This document shows, piece after piece, positions 11,175 through 22,625 of a stretch of DNA of 64,000 bases. The DNA is from Clytia hemisphaerica (lineage: Eukaryota; Cnidaria; Hydrozoa; Leptothecata; Clytiidae): assembly GCA_902728285.1 (NCBI GenBank), contig CACVBU010000714.1:248001-312000 (forward strand), read 5' to 3'. The translations under genes and the position numbers were made by a program. Every line of letters starts with the position of its first letter. The first letter of the stretch is position 1. The notes beneath the pieces were generated by a model, which saw only the letters and a list, made by a program, of their open reading frames with translations, was not told the DNA's origin and made no database searches.

Positions 11175-13303
11175 CGGGACCTGGGGTTGTAGATACTTTG
11201 GAGAGTGTTGGCATAGTATGAACCCCCCCTTTTTTTAAGTTGAGTTTTCAAGGAAGGCTTTATAGGGGGGGGATGGGCAATTTTCCAGTTAAAATGGGGG
11301 GTTTGAGCTTATAGGGGGGGATCAAATAAAAATGGGGGGGATAGTAACTTTTTGGTTAAAAATTTTTTTTTTAATGTTGTATGTTGATTTAAGTCAATAA
11401 AATTTAATATCACATAATTTCGACTTATCTGATTTATTCTCACTATATATTTCATTCATCAAAATTCTTCCCCAATACTGGGAGTACAAATTATATGCTG
11501 GGGGCTCGGACCCCTGTAAATGGTGCGGGATCAAAACATTTTAAAAATAGGGGGATACCTTTATAGGGGGGGGTGAAATATTAATGGGGGGGTTCAGACC
11601 CCTCTGCACACTATGGTTGGCACAGTTCAAATCGGGACTTCGGGACCTCGGGACCTGGGGTTGTAGATACTTTGGAGAGTGTTGTTATAGTTCAACTCGG
11701 GACTTCGGGACCACGGGACCTGGGGTTGTAGATACTTTGGAGAGTGTTGTTATAGTTCAACTCGGGACTTCGGGACCTGGGAACCTGGGGTTGTAGATAC
11801 TTTGGAGAGTGTTGGCATAATTCAACTCGGGACTTCGGGACCACGGAACCTGGGGTTGTAGATACTTTGGAGAGTGTTGGCATAATTCAACTCGGGACCT
11901 CGGGACCTGGGGTTGTAGATACTTTAGAGAATGTTGTTATATTTCAATTCGGGACTTCGGGACCACGGGACCTGGGGTTGTAAATACTTTGGAGAGTGTT
12001 GGCATAATTCAACTCGGGACTTCGGGACCACGGGACCTGAGGTTGTAGATACTTTGGAGAGTGTTGGTACAGTTCAACTCGGGACTTCGGGACCACGGGA
12101 CCTGAGGTTGTAGATACTTTGGAGAGTGTTGGCATAATTCAACTTGGGACTTCGGGACCACGGGACCTGGGGTTGTAAATACTTTGGAGAGTGTTTGCAC
12201 AGTTCAACTCGGGACTTCGGGACCACGGGACCTGGGGTTGTAGATACTTTGGAGAGTGTTTGTACAGTTCAACTCGGGACTTCGGGACCACGGGACCTGG
12301 GGTTGTAGATAGTTTGGAGAGTGTTGTTATAGTTCAACTCGGGACTTCGGGACCACGGGACCTGGGGTTGTAGATACTTTGGAGAGTGTTGTTATAGTTC
12401 AACTCGGGACTTCGGGACCTGGAAACCTGGGGTTGTAGATACTTTGGAGAGTGTTGGCATAATTCAACTCGGGACTTCGGGACCACGGAACCTGGGGTTG
12501 TAGATACTTTGGAGAGTGTTGGCATAATTCAACTCGGGACCTCGGGACCTCGGGACCTGGGGTTGTAGATACTTTAGAGAATGTTGTTATATTTCAACTC
12601 GGGACTTCGGGACCACGGGACCTGGGGTTGTAAATACTTTGGAGAGTGTTGGCATAATTCAACTCGGGACTTCGGGACCACGGGACCTGAGGTTGTAGAT
12701 ACTTTGGAGAGTGTTGGCACAGTTCAACTCGGGACTTCGGGACCACGGGACCTGGGGTTGTAGATACTTTGGAGAGTGTTGGCACAGTTCAACTCGGGAC
12801 TTCAGGACCTCAGGACCTGGAGTTGTAGATACTTTGGAGAGTGTTGTTACAGTTCAACTCGGGACTTCGGGACCACGGGACCTGGGGTTGTAGATACTTT
12901 GGAGAGTGTTGGCACAGTTCAACTCGGGACTTCGGGACCTCGGGACCTGGGGTTATAGATACTTTAGAGAGTGTTGTTATAGTTCAACACGGGACTTCGG
13001 GACCACGGGACCTGAGGTTGTAGATACTTTGGAGAGTGTTGGCATAATTCAACTCGGAACTTCGGGACCACGGGACCTGGGGTTGTAAATACTTTGGAGA
13101 GTGTTTGCACAGTTCAACTCGGGACTTCGGGACCACGGGACCTGGGGTTGTAGATACTTTGGAGAGTGTTGGCATAATTCAACTCGGGACTTCGGGACCA
13201 CGGGACCTGGGGTTGTAGATACTTTGGAGAGTGTTGTTATAGTTCAACTCGGGATTTCGGGACCACGGGACCTGGGGTTGTAGATACTTTGGAGAGTGTT
13301 GGG
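11175..13303 (+). repeat. Minisatellite array B (65-bp unit, about 26 copies)
   Basis: The 65-bp unit contains GGGACCACGGGACCTGGGG then TTGTAGATACTTTGGAGAG. A first partial unit at 11175-11211 is separated from the main array (about 11616-13303) by an inserted element. A higher-order repeat is visible: markers such as 'TTTAGAGAATGTTG' recur 650 bp apart (about 11925 and 12575), i.e. 10 monomers. Many 60-63 residue open frames on both strands here simply reflect 65-bp periodicity. Confidence 0.9.
11212..11615. mobile_element. G-tract-rich element inserted in array B
   Basis: Sequence unrelated to the 65-bp unit interrupts the array. Its ends read CATAGTATGAACCCCCC (left) and, read inward from the right, CATAGTGTGCAGAGGGGTCT then GAACCCCCC. 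This fits an inverted terminus with a small deletion on the left. The interior has several 'TTTATAGGGGGGG' tracts. Confidence 0.55.
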
Positions 13304-14221
13304 GACGCTTGAGGTATATATCTTTTATTTACCTCCTATCTATTCTGTATTTTATAAATCAATTCTACTGTATACGATAGGAAAAAGTTCTATGCTCAAA
13401 GCATCTCTGATTTGTAAGTATCTTGTAAAAACTCCAGCTTGACCCAATCTTACAAGGCATCGTTGTAACAATAAGTTCTTATAAGGCTTCCCCCTGCGTG
13501 AATGAGTGAATGGGCTTCGGTTGCGTGAACGTTAGAATCCACTTTTCGATTGCGTGAGTGCGTGAATTTGTTCTATTTTGTGTGTGAATACGTTAATTTA
13601 TTCATTTTCCACCGATAATGTGCAATTTTTCCCGATTCTCAAACGTTTCCCTAATTTTTCCCGAAAGAATTTCCGATTTTTTGATAAATTGGGTTTGCGT
13701 GAATTTCGAGAATGCGATGTGAATGCGTTAATTTCGAATAAAAATTTCGTACCCATTGTGTGCCAGAAGGTTGCTTCGACGTTTGTTTAACGTTCACAAC
13801 GCCCATATAACGTTATATGGATGTTGAAATAACGTTGTTTGCCAGCTGGGTAATTACTTGAATTCTTATAAGGTTACAAAAGTTTAAAATATCTTAAGAG
13901 AGAAAGATTTAACTAGTTTTCAAGGATCTTGAAAAATGTGCCGTGAAAAGGAGGAGAAATTTTCTTGTATGGGAAAGGTACCCTGTACCCTAACTTTTTT
14001 TGCGCTCTCCAAATGATACTATCTGTTTGATCATGAAAGGAAATCACTTTTTTCGACGCTTGTGAAATCAAGAATTTATTATAGACACTGGATAACCAAC
14101 GGGCTATATTTTCATTGATTTTTCTTGTTCTAGCCTTGTCCGCAGTAATGACATTATTGTTCACTCTCCTCCCTTCATTAAACGATTTTTCGTAACATTT
14201 TAATCATTTTTCTCATCTTAA
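13304..14221. other. No gene recognised
   Basis: Contains a cluster of 'GCGTGAAT'-type phrases (13490-13740). The phrase 'ATAACGTTGTTTGCCAGCTGG' (about 13830) recurs in similar form near 63870, so it is probably repeat-derived. No coding feature supported. Confidence 0.45.
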
Positions 14222-15924
14222 CACAGTCATTTCAATTCCCAAATGAAAATTAAGCTTTCCTTAGAGAGGTGAACGCATCAAAATAATTGCTAATTACGTG
14301 TCGTTATGACGTTTCAAGTTGCAAGAAAGATATGAAAAACATGCTATGTATGAAAAATTTAATTTTGACACCAGAAATTTTCAAAATTTAACCTCAATAA
14401 AACCATCGATCCACCACGAGCCTCCAAAATATTTTTATACCACGGTGAAGCCAAGACACTCAAGTCTCATATATGTCGATCTTAGCTCTTCTCAGAAAGA
14501 TGTTAGAGAGATATTGCCAACTTAAAATTCTGTATCATTTTAGGCCTTTTGTTTGATTTTTCTTGTCTGATGATGTTTTTGTCACAACAGAATTAATACA
14601 TGTATCCGTTAAGTATTTTAGCATTTATTTCCAAATTTTTGGCGAGTAAAAGTACAAAAAGATAAAGATAGAGGACTTTTTAGAAAAGAGATTATTAATC
14701 ATTTTTCAAAATCAGAGAACTTCGAGCCGCCATGACAGTTGTCATTTGCGGACAAAGCTAGAACCTCGATTGTTTTCTTAAACAAAAGAAAGACAATGCT
14801 TCGCTCTCCACCGTTTTATACGTTGTTTTTCCAGTGTCTATAATAAATTCATGGTGAAATGTACTTTGGATACTTTGAAAATATATCAATGGGATCCGGG
14901 AGTTACCATCTTTGTGTTTTTGAATTTTAGAAACTTGATAAGTGAATTTTATATGAGAGATCTTTAAATTACCATTAAATATCTGATTTTTTTAAGAATG
15001 TTGAAACGGGTTACCCTCGGGGTAAATCTCGGATGGGAATTTTATCCACAATACGCATCTCGTATATCATATCAAAATTTATCAGGGATGCATGTAGACT
15101 AGAGTCTACTCCTGGCTGAACTTTGCTTTCTGATGATTTTAATGGCGCTGAGCTCAGTGAAGTAGACTAGAGGATATCGCCATCTTGAATTTTTTCACTT
15201 TCGTTTTCGAAAATTATATGAAAACCTAACTCCAATCAAAGTTTACGAGACGACAATAAAAACACAAAAATACCTCCTAACTTTGAAAAACAATCGATCC
15301 CTTGGTCATAGTTTTCTATTTGTTTTTCTCCAAAAAGGGACTGGATCTAGTGGTATATATTTGCTACCACCTCAAGCAAAGCCAAAAAATAAAGTCTGCC
15401 AAATTACACCGGACCACTTATCAGCGCCATCCAGTCAATATCAAAAAGCTATAAACGTTTTTTTTTTATTAGAACCCAGTTTATAAGAACATTCAGGCTG
15501 AAATTCGTCGAAAAATTAAGAACATCGTAAGAACACGCCCAGCCTCAGTTTGGGTAAAAATGACAAAAACTACAATTTTTTCCTCTTTTCAAGCAGTTTT
15601 AAGCGAACTTAGAGATGGATTTTCTAAAATCGAAAGTCAAATATTGTCCAAATTTTACCAATTTTAAGTGCTCCTTATTTTGCATGATATTGTCGATTTA
15701 GAGTAGTCTGAAAAATTAAGAACACATTTAAGAACATTTTAGGCTGAAAATTGCTAAAAAAATAAGCACATCAAGGCTCAGGCAAATTTTAGGTGTTCTA
15801 ATAAAAAAAACGTGTAAGTAGCCTCCGGGCTAGGATGCATGCAGCCTACATAGGAACCAGAAACAGCTTGTTGAGGGTCGTTTAGCACCCTAGTCTGTAT
15901 CAAAACCATAAACAAAATCATCCC

Positions 15925-16083
15925 TATTCATTGTAATGCACCATTGCAATGACTCCCACGGATACAACAGCTGATTGGTTTTAAGTGACGTATTGACTGA
16001 TTTTACGTCACTTACAACCAATCAGCTATTGGATCCATGATGTAATGTCAGAAGACATTGCAATGATGCATACCATGAATATT
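15925..16083. mobile_element. Hairpin MITE (CATTGCAATG family), copy 1
   Basis: Imperfect inverted repeat. The left arm contains TGCACCATTGCAATG and CAGCTGATTGGTTTTAAGTG; the right arm contains CACTTACAACCAATCAGC and CATTGCAATGATGCA. The arms meet around TTACGTCA. Related copies lie at 22471-22625 (its duplicate) and 61310-61418. Confidence 0.75.
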
Positions 16084-17454
16084 TAGAAGCAATACAGATC
16101 TGTTAATGAAGACTGAAATCCTCATTTTCACAAGAAAATGTTTAACAACTAACAACTGAACCCAAAAATAATCAGAAGAAACAATCCAATGGTAAAAACT
16201 CAAACTAATGCTCAAATACTGCAACTATCCAAGGTTAATATAAAATCTGCCACTCAATACAAAGCAATCAGCCCAGTAACCACACATCTAAATAACTATC
16301 CGACATACAAAGTATGAAAAAAAACAAATCTTAATGATAAATCTGATAACAATATTGTAAGGATACAAAAGTTGCTCAGAAGACCTCATAATTACAAGCT
16401 GTTACATTCCAAAACTTCAAGCTTTTGAATTTATTTTGGTTGATTCTACTTTGCTTACATTTTCATCTACTGATTTTGTTGTTTTAATAATGGGGTCCCC
16501 TTTTCTCAAGGCAATTTTTCACTCAATGTAATATCAAAAATATTTTAATTTGATAGTAATTTGATGAAAGTTTTGTTAATTGTTTTTTTGCGAAAATTGT
16601 ATCTGCAATCCTGAGTTGAGCTATGATGATATTTTCAGATTCATCAGATCACAAAATTTTTGCCATGATTCTTCTAAAAATATTTATTTTTTATGAAAAT
16701 CAAGGGTTCACCCAACAATAGCTTTGCGGATGAAGCAAAGATCCATTAATTCTGACATCTTTCAATTGAACAATTAGTCTGTCACTCAAACCGGCAAGAA
16801 TTGGCAGCAAAAAGTGATCCCTGTATTCATGATCCGCCCTGTCGGATAACCTAATGTAAGAAATTGCAAAAAAATGGGCTAGTTTTAAGCCATTCGACAG
16901 TGGGGAAAAAGAGTAAACCAGGTCAATTTTTTTAATTATTGAAGGTCTTACCCCGGTAATTAATCCCGTTAGGTAAAAATGCAAAAATGTTTCTTGAAAC
17001 AAACCGTTCTTGCTTCTCCTCAATCACCGTTTTCCTAAATTCCGATGAATGGCTAAAAGTCAGGGTTTGCCGAGGGGAAAAATTTCACTCCATCCTTCAG
17101 GGAAATTTTATATATTTTCATAGTCAACCCAGTGGATTTTAAAACTTGACCGGGTCAATAATGAAAAAGGGATAATCAATGGGTCATTCCCCATGGCCTA
17201 AATCTCTATACAAGGGATGGACGAACCTTTTCAAGTCAAAAGATCCCAAAAAACAAGCATTTTTACCGTTCTTGAATTTGCGGGCTAAAACAGCGGGTTA
17301 TTCCAGTCTGCCATAGGATCTTGGGGATATTTGAAATAGGCTACGAAACGGTGTCGAGAGAAAAAGCCATGTTTTTCTGGTACAGGCCATGAGGGTAGAT
17401 GATGTTATCGTCCGTGTAAAGTTCGATTTCGGCGCGAGAGAAAGTACAGCTAGC

Positions 17455-17624
17455 TATCCCTAATTCGAAGTTGAACGAGGATTATAATATGTTCGAATTA
17501 CAGAAAGATTCGAATTATAGAAAGTATTTAAGAGCGTTTCTCCTTTGAAGGGTATTGAGAATTAATTCGAATGATAGAATAGTTTGAATAGTAGAAGCTC
17601 GAATTAGCGAGAGCTCACTGTATA
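17455..17624. mobile_element. Possible pogo/Tigger-like remnant
   Basis: The right end reads CGAATTAGCGAGAGCTCACT, the reverse of a CAGTGAGCTCTCGCTAATTC terminus, and the left end contains CTAATTCGAAGTTGAACG. The interior is rich in 'TTCGAAT'. The duplicate lies near 23990-24155. No transposase ORF. Confidence 0.4.
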
Positions 17625-19009
17625 TGGCTCGGATTGAATCTGCTTACGGCTGTTGAAATATAGCGGTAATAGGGATGAGTTATTGGAGACATCAGTCACC
17701 CCCGAAAAAATCTCACGTCTTCTCGTTTGTTCCTTTTTTAAGGTGAAACTTCATAGAGTTGAAATTACGGTGAGAAGTAACTTCATTCAAAGTTCTGTTT
17801 TTAATAAACACCTTTCATTAGATATATATTTTCGTGAAATTCGAGATCTCTTACATGAAATCATCAAGCTTTTTCAGTTTCTTAAAATTTTAAACATTGT
17901 AAACATTATATTTACGCTTCCTTCTTTTACACTGTTTCTAATAAGATCAAAGAGGCTTAAAAACGCAAAAAAATGGAACAATGTCGTAAAATGTTTCTTA
18001 AAATCCCAAAATACCTCGATTTTTCCCTAAAATAAGAACAATGTTTAGCCCAAAGTACCAAAGAAAAAAAAAGAACGGCTGAGCCTTGTCAAAAACCTAT
18101 CTAGTTTCTTTGATGAAATGAAAGTGACCATATGGTTAGTATATGTCTCCTTCCATATTCAAGTTTCAAACACATAGAATGTACGCTAATAATTTCGACC
18201 GGCTTTACTAATTTCCTGAAGATTATAAATTTCAGGGAAAACATATTTTTTGACTTTCTTTTTGACTCTATTTGAAGGCCATATAAATTCGATATAGTTA
18301 GCGGTTTTAACAGACGAAAACCGATTGTCACATGAACTAATGCTGAATATCGGTGAAAGCTACGAATGCTCTGTTTCAATAATCTTGTTGCTTCGGTGAT
18401 ATCGACCAAATTTTGATCAGCTCAATATACATTAGACTCCAGATTTGTCTCAGAAAGGAGCCTAGACAAAATTAGCCTACACTGGACCTTTTAATATTGG
18501 ACATTGAGAATACTCCAAAAGTAAATAATCTTAACATTGTTGCTGCGATCTCGGCTAAATTTTGATCAGCTCAATATACACTCTAGAATTGTCTCAAAAA
18601 AGAGCCTAGACAAAATTAGCCTGCGCTAGGCCTACAATCTTGGAATTCCAAAAGAAGTTTTTTTGACAGTGTTGCTGCGATTTAAATCAATTTTTGAAAT
18701 GGTATTAATGGATGGCAAAAACCATGAAAGTTGGCTTCAAAAACGTCGGAAAACATTCGTCGCATATTTGATCGAGACATGCGCACTAGGCATGGAATAT
18801 TCGTTGACTTTCATAACACTTTGGATGTACCTGAAAGATGTAATACAAACAGATGATTTGAATTTCTTTTACAGTTCAATCTCGGCTGTCTATCTCATAT
18901 CACAGGTAAAGACCTTTTTGTCCTATATTTTCCAATATAGCCTGTAATTCCCGGGGGGGGGGCATACGAAGGCAAAAATAGGTGTTTGTTATGTGCGTGC
19001 CTTATTAAG

Positions 19010-19400
19010 GTTATTTTAAGTATTTTTCTGAAATTTGCCCGTACCGGTGAAACAGGTCTCCGACCCCGATTCGAACCACCAAATGCAAGCAACCTTGGTT
19101 TACAAACCCAATGCCTAACCGCTTGCGCCAACCAGACACGACAGAAAACTGTCATTCACAAATACTTATAGCGTGTAATTTACAGACCTTAATTAAGAAA
19201 GCTCCCAACCCTACCGGTGCCCCTACAAGGATCCCTATGGGATCCTAAGTTATGTCACAGGGTACGAATGCCCCTAAGAAGGCCTTCGGCCTTATATTGG
19301 ACTCTCGAGCTCCAACCCTAACCCTAACTGATAATAACCGAACCCCCGTCTAGGTCCGCGGATTGAAAAATTTCGTTTGCATCCTGGAGTATGATATCGT
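19010..19400 (-). mobile_element. tRNA-derived SINE-like insertion in intron 1 (copy 1)
   Basis: About 390 bp present here and at 25532-25922 but absent from the third gene copy. Its tRNA-like head is at 19056-19137 on the minus strand. It has an A-box (TGGCGCAAGCGG), a TTTGTAA anticodon-like loop, a long variable region, a B-box (GGTTCGAATC), and ends that pair only over GTCT/AGAC. It therefore resembles a degenerate tRNA rather than a working gene. A telomere-like CCCTAACCCTAA lies at about 19316-19327 within the insertion. Confidence 0.6.
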
Positions 19401-19520
19401 TTGCTAAGCCTAAAGGTTTCATAAATCAGCATTAAATTGATCTCTCTTTAAGGGTCTGTTTTTTTCACAAACTCGAGTGAAAGAAAGAGTGATGTCCACT
19501 TTTTCAGCAAAAATCAGCCT

Positions 19521-19699
19521 CTCTAAAGGCCGGTCTCCACTTGCGCGCGCTGTGATCGCACACGTTTCAACTTTTTTCAACCATTACGTCAGATTGCGCC
19601 AATGGAGTTGCTTCATTTTCCTTTTTACCACAATAGAGTGAAAGCTTTGCTCGAAAAGGTACGATCGAAGCGCGCGCAAGTGGAGACTGGCCCTAAGAG
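19521..19699. mobile_element. MITE with GGCCGGTCTCCACTTGCGCG termini, intron 1 of copy 1
   Basis: The left end (AAGGCCGGTCTCCACTTGC then GCGCGC) and right end (GCGCGCGCAAGTGGAGACTG then GCCCT) are inverted repeats. Present at the same intron position in all three gene copies (26041-26221 and 32501-32681), so it was inserted before the gene duplicated. Confidence 0.75.
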
Positions 19700-20805
19700 T
19701 AATGTTTGGAGGTCAAGCACGCACTTGCCCAGCATCTTTCAATTCAGGCTATCATTTGGTGAGTCAAGTTAATTTTTTACGATATCATTATTCGAATTGT
19801 TGATTTCTCTTATAGGTTGCAATGTCGGTGTTATTCGGTGCTTTAATTTTATTCGACCATTATCGAAACGCCCGCCTCATGATCCTTATTGGAAACCTGT
19901 GTATCATCTCAGGTAACATTCTCTACACTATACCCTTCTCTCCGTGGTATTTGTTCACTGGGCGTCTCATCTCTGGCGGTGGTGGGTGTCTTCGCTCTAT
20001 CATGACGGCCGAAATCGTCCGCGCTTATCCCGAATCGGAATTAAGTGGGAAATTTTCATCAATCGGGCTTTCATTTGCACTTGGATTTGTTTTTGGACCA
20101 TTACTGAATATTCCTTTCGCAAATGAAAATTTCTTACTTTTTGGAATCCCGATTTCGTACGCTAACGCACCTGGGCTGGTACTAAGTGTTATTTTCATGG
20201 TGATTCAGTTACTGGATTTTTATTTGGTTTCGAATTTATCATTGGAATATGAAATATGAAAAGAATTTGGTGATGGTGATAGTGGAAGCCAATATTCAAT
20301 CATTAGTAATGATAGCAGTGGCGAAGATGGCGGTGTTGATGGTGGTGGTAAAAGTCAATATTCAATCATTGGTGATGACGGCTATGAGGAAAGTCAGATT
20401 AAAGATGATCTTGGTAAGTTTCATTCATTCAATTTTGATCGTATGCTTGCTATTACCTTGTAGGAATCATTGATATACACCCTTTATGTCTTTAAACTTT
20501 CCACGCTTTTCTACTTTAAGAGTTATTATCAAGAAAAAAAACAACTACTGCATTCTCTTAAGTACTCTGAGTTTCATGTCTTTGCACGACAATCATCAGG
20601 TCCTAATAGAAAAACTTTCGTAAGTGTCGTTTTCATTGTATTTTCTATAATTTCAGATTCATCCAGCCGACTACTTCCTTTCACCATTGGCGACGAAGAT
20701 TCGGATGATCAACCAAGACACCAATGGTATATATTCTTCAAAATGATACACAATGTCCAAATCTGTTTCATCCTTTTTCTTATCCCTTCTTTTTCATGTA
20801 TTGTA

Positions 20806-20806
20806 N
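20806..20806. other. Ambiguous base (N): probable contig junction
   Basis: The only non-ACGT base. Sequence to its left is exon 3 of the MFSD8-like gene. Sequence to its right restarts the 14222 segment. Confidence 0.9.
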
Positions 20807-22470
20807 ACACAGTCCATTTCAATTCCCAAATAAATTATTATTCCTTAGAGAGGTGAACGCATCAAATATTGCTATTACGTGTCGTTATGACGTTCAAGTT
20901 GCAAGAAAGATACGAAAAACATGCTATGTATGAAAAATTGAATGTTGACACAGAAATTTTCAAAATTTAACTCAATAAAACCATCGATCCACCACGAGCC
21001 TCCAAAATATTTTCATACCAAGGTGAAGCCAAGACACTCAAGTCTCATATATGTCGATCTTAGCTCTTCTCAGAAGATGTTAGAGAGATATGCCAACTTA
21101 AAATTCTGTATCATTTTAGGTTTTGTTTGATTTTTCTTGTCTGATGATTTTTTGTCACAACAGATTAACTGTATCCGTTAAGTATTTTAGCATTTATTTC
21201 CAAATTTGTGGCGAGTAAAAAAGTACAAAAAGAGAAAGATAAGAGGACTTTTAGAAAAGAGATCATTAATCATTTTTCAAAATCAGAGAACTTCGGCCGC
21301 CATGACCGTTGCATTTGCGGAAAACCTAAACTCGATTGTTTTCTTAAACAAAAGAAGACAATGCTTCCTCTCCACCGTTTTATTACGTTGTTTTTCCAGT
21401 GTTATAATAAATCATGGTGGAAATGTATTGGATCTTTGAAAATATATCAAGGGATCCGGGAGTTACCTCTTTGTGTTTTGAATTTTAGAACTTGATAGTT
21501 AATTTTATATAGAGAGATCTTTAAATTACCATTAAATATCTGATCTTTTTAAGAATGTTGAAACGGGTTACTCTCGGGGTAAATCTGGGACGGGAATTTT
21601 ATCCACAATACGCATCTTGTATATCATATCAAAATATATCAGGGATGCATGTAGACTAGAGTCTACTCCTGGCTGAACTTTACTTTCTGATGATTTTAAT
21701 GGCGCTGAGCTCAGTGAAGTAGACTAGAGGATATCGCCATCTTGAATTTTTTCACTTTCGTTTTCGAAAATTATATGAAAACCTAAAATCCAATCAAAGT
21801 TTACAAGATGATAATAAAAACACAAAAATACCTCCTAACTTTGAAAAACAATCGATCCCTTGGTCATAGTTTTCTATTTGTTTTTCTCCAAAAAGGGACT
21901 GGATCTAGTGGTATATATTTGCTACCACCTCAAGCAAGCCAAAAAATAAAGTCTGCCAATTACACCAGACCACTATCAGCGCCATCCAGTCAATATCAAA
22001 AAGCTATACGTTTTTTTTTTATTAGAACCCAGTTTATAAAGAACATTCAGGCTGAAATTCGTCGAAAAATTAAGAACATCGTAAGAACACGCCCAGCCTC
22101 AGTTTGGGTAAAAATTACAAGAAACTACAATTTTTTCCTCTTTTCAAGCAGTTTAAGCGAACTTAGGGATGGATTTTCTAAAATCGAAAGTCAAATATTG
22201 TCCAAATTTTACCAATTTTAAGTGGCTCTTATTTTGCATGATATTGTCGATTTAGAGTAGTCTGAAAAATTAGAAACATTTAAGAACATTTTAGGCTGAA
22301 AATTGCTAAAAAAAAAGCACCCAGGCTCAGGCAAATTTTAGGTGTTTAATAAAAAAAACGTGTAAGTAGCCTCCGGGCTAGGATGCATCAGCCTACATAG
22401 GAACCAGAAACAGCTTGTTGAGGGTCGTTTAGCACCCTAGTCTGTATCAAAACCATAAACAAAATCTCCC

Positions 22471-22625
22471 TATTCATTGTAATGCACCATTGCAATGACT
22501 CCCCACGGTACAACAGCTGATTGGTTTTTAAGTGCGTATCTCGACTGATTTTACGTCACTTACACCAATCAGCATTGGATCCATGATGTAATGTCAGAAG
22601 ACATTGCAATGCATACCATGAATAT
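22471..22625. mobile_element. Hairpin MITE (CATTGCAATG family), duplicate
   Basis: Counterpart of 15925-16083 with several one-base deletions. Confidence 0.7.

Larger units (their letters stand above)
14222..20805 (+). repeat. Duplicated 6.6-kb segment, unit 1
   Basis: From 14222 (CACAGTCATTTCAATTCCC) to the N at 20806 this segment matches 20809-27316 in the same order and orientation. It includes a hairpin MITE, the upstream region of an MFSD8-like gene and the gene itself up to the last exon. It stops abruptly inside exon 3 at the N. The ORFs at 16700-17023 (minus), 17653-18030 and 18101-18409 (minus) have no recognisable product. See the finding on the N for the contig-overlap interpretation. 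Confidence 0.85.
18699..20805 (+). pseudogene. MFSD8-like transporter, copy 1 (premature stop, truncated at N)
   Basis: Exons 18699-18905, 19816-20413 and 20657-20805 (incomplete) match the intact third copy at 32047-34311. Relative to it, exon 2 has a 6-bp in-frame insertion near 19845 and a net 3-bp change near 20252-20262. The latter creates a TGA at 20257-20259 at the start of the acidic central loop. Exon 3 ends at the N after the first transmembrane segment of the C-terminal half and carries extra T indels in its last 40 bases. Exon 1, the first-half helices and the splice sites are otherwise conserved. It may be a damaged paralogue, but I think it more likely that this is the error-prone end of a contig representing the same gene as copy 2. 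Confidence 0.75.

Noticed and set aside
11584..13283. Many 60-70 residue ORFs on both strands, spaced 65 bp apart
   Set aside because: A 65-bp unit is not a multiple of three, so frames rotate. These are periodic artefacts of array B.
16700..17023. 107-residue minus-strand ORF
   Set aside because: Not open in the duplicate near 23240-23570, with no recognisable domain or splice context.
17653..18409. ORFs of 125 (plus) and 102 residues (minus), also in the duplicate near 24180-24934
   Set aside because: Their presence in both units reflects duplication or contig overlap, not selection. No domain, and one is frameshifted in unit 2.
19056..19137. Functional tRNA gene (minus strand)
   Set aside because: The acceptor stem pairs only over four bases and the variable region is abnormal. 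Better explained as a tRNA-derived repeat.
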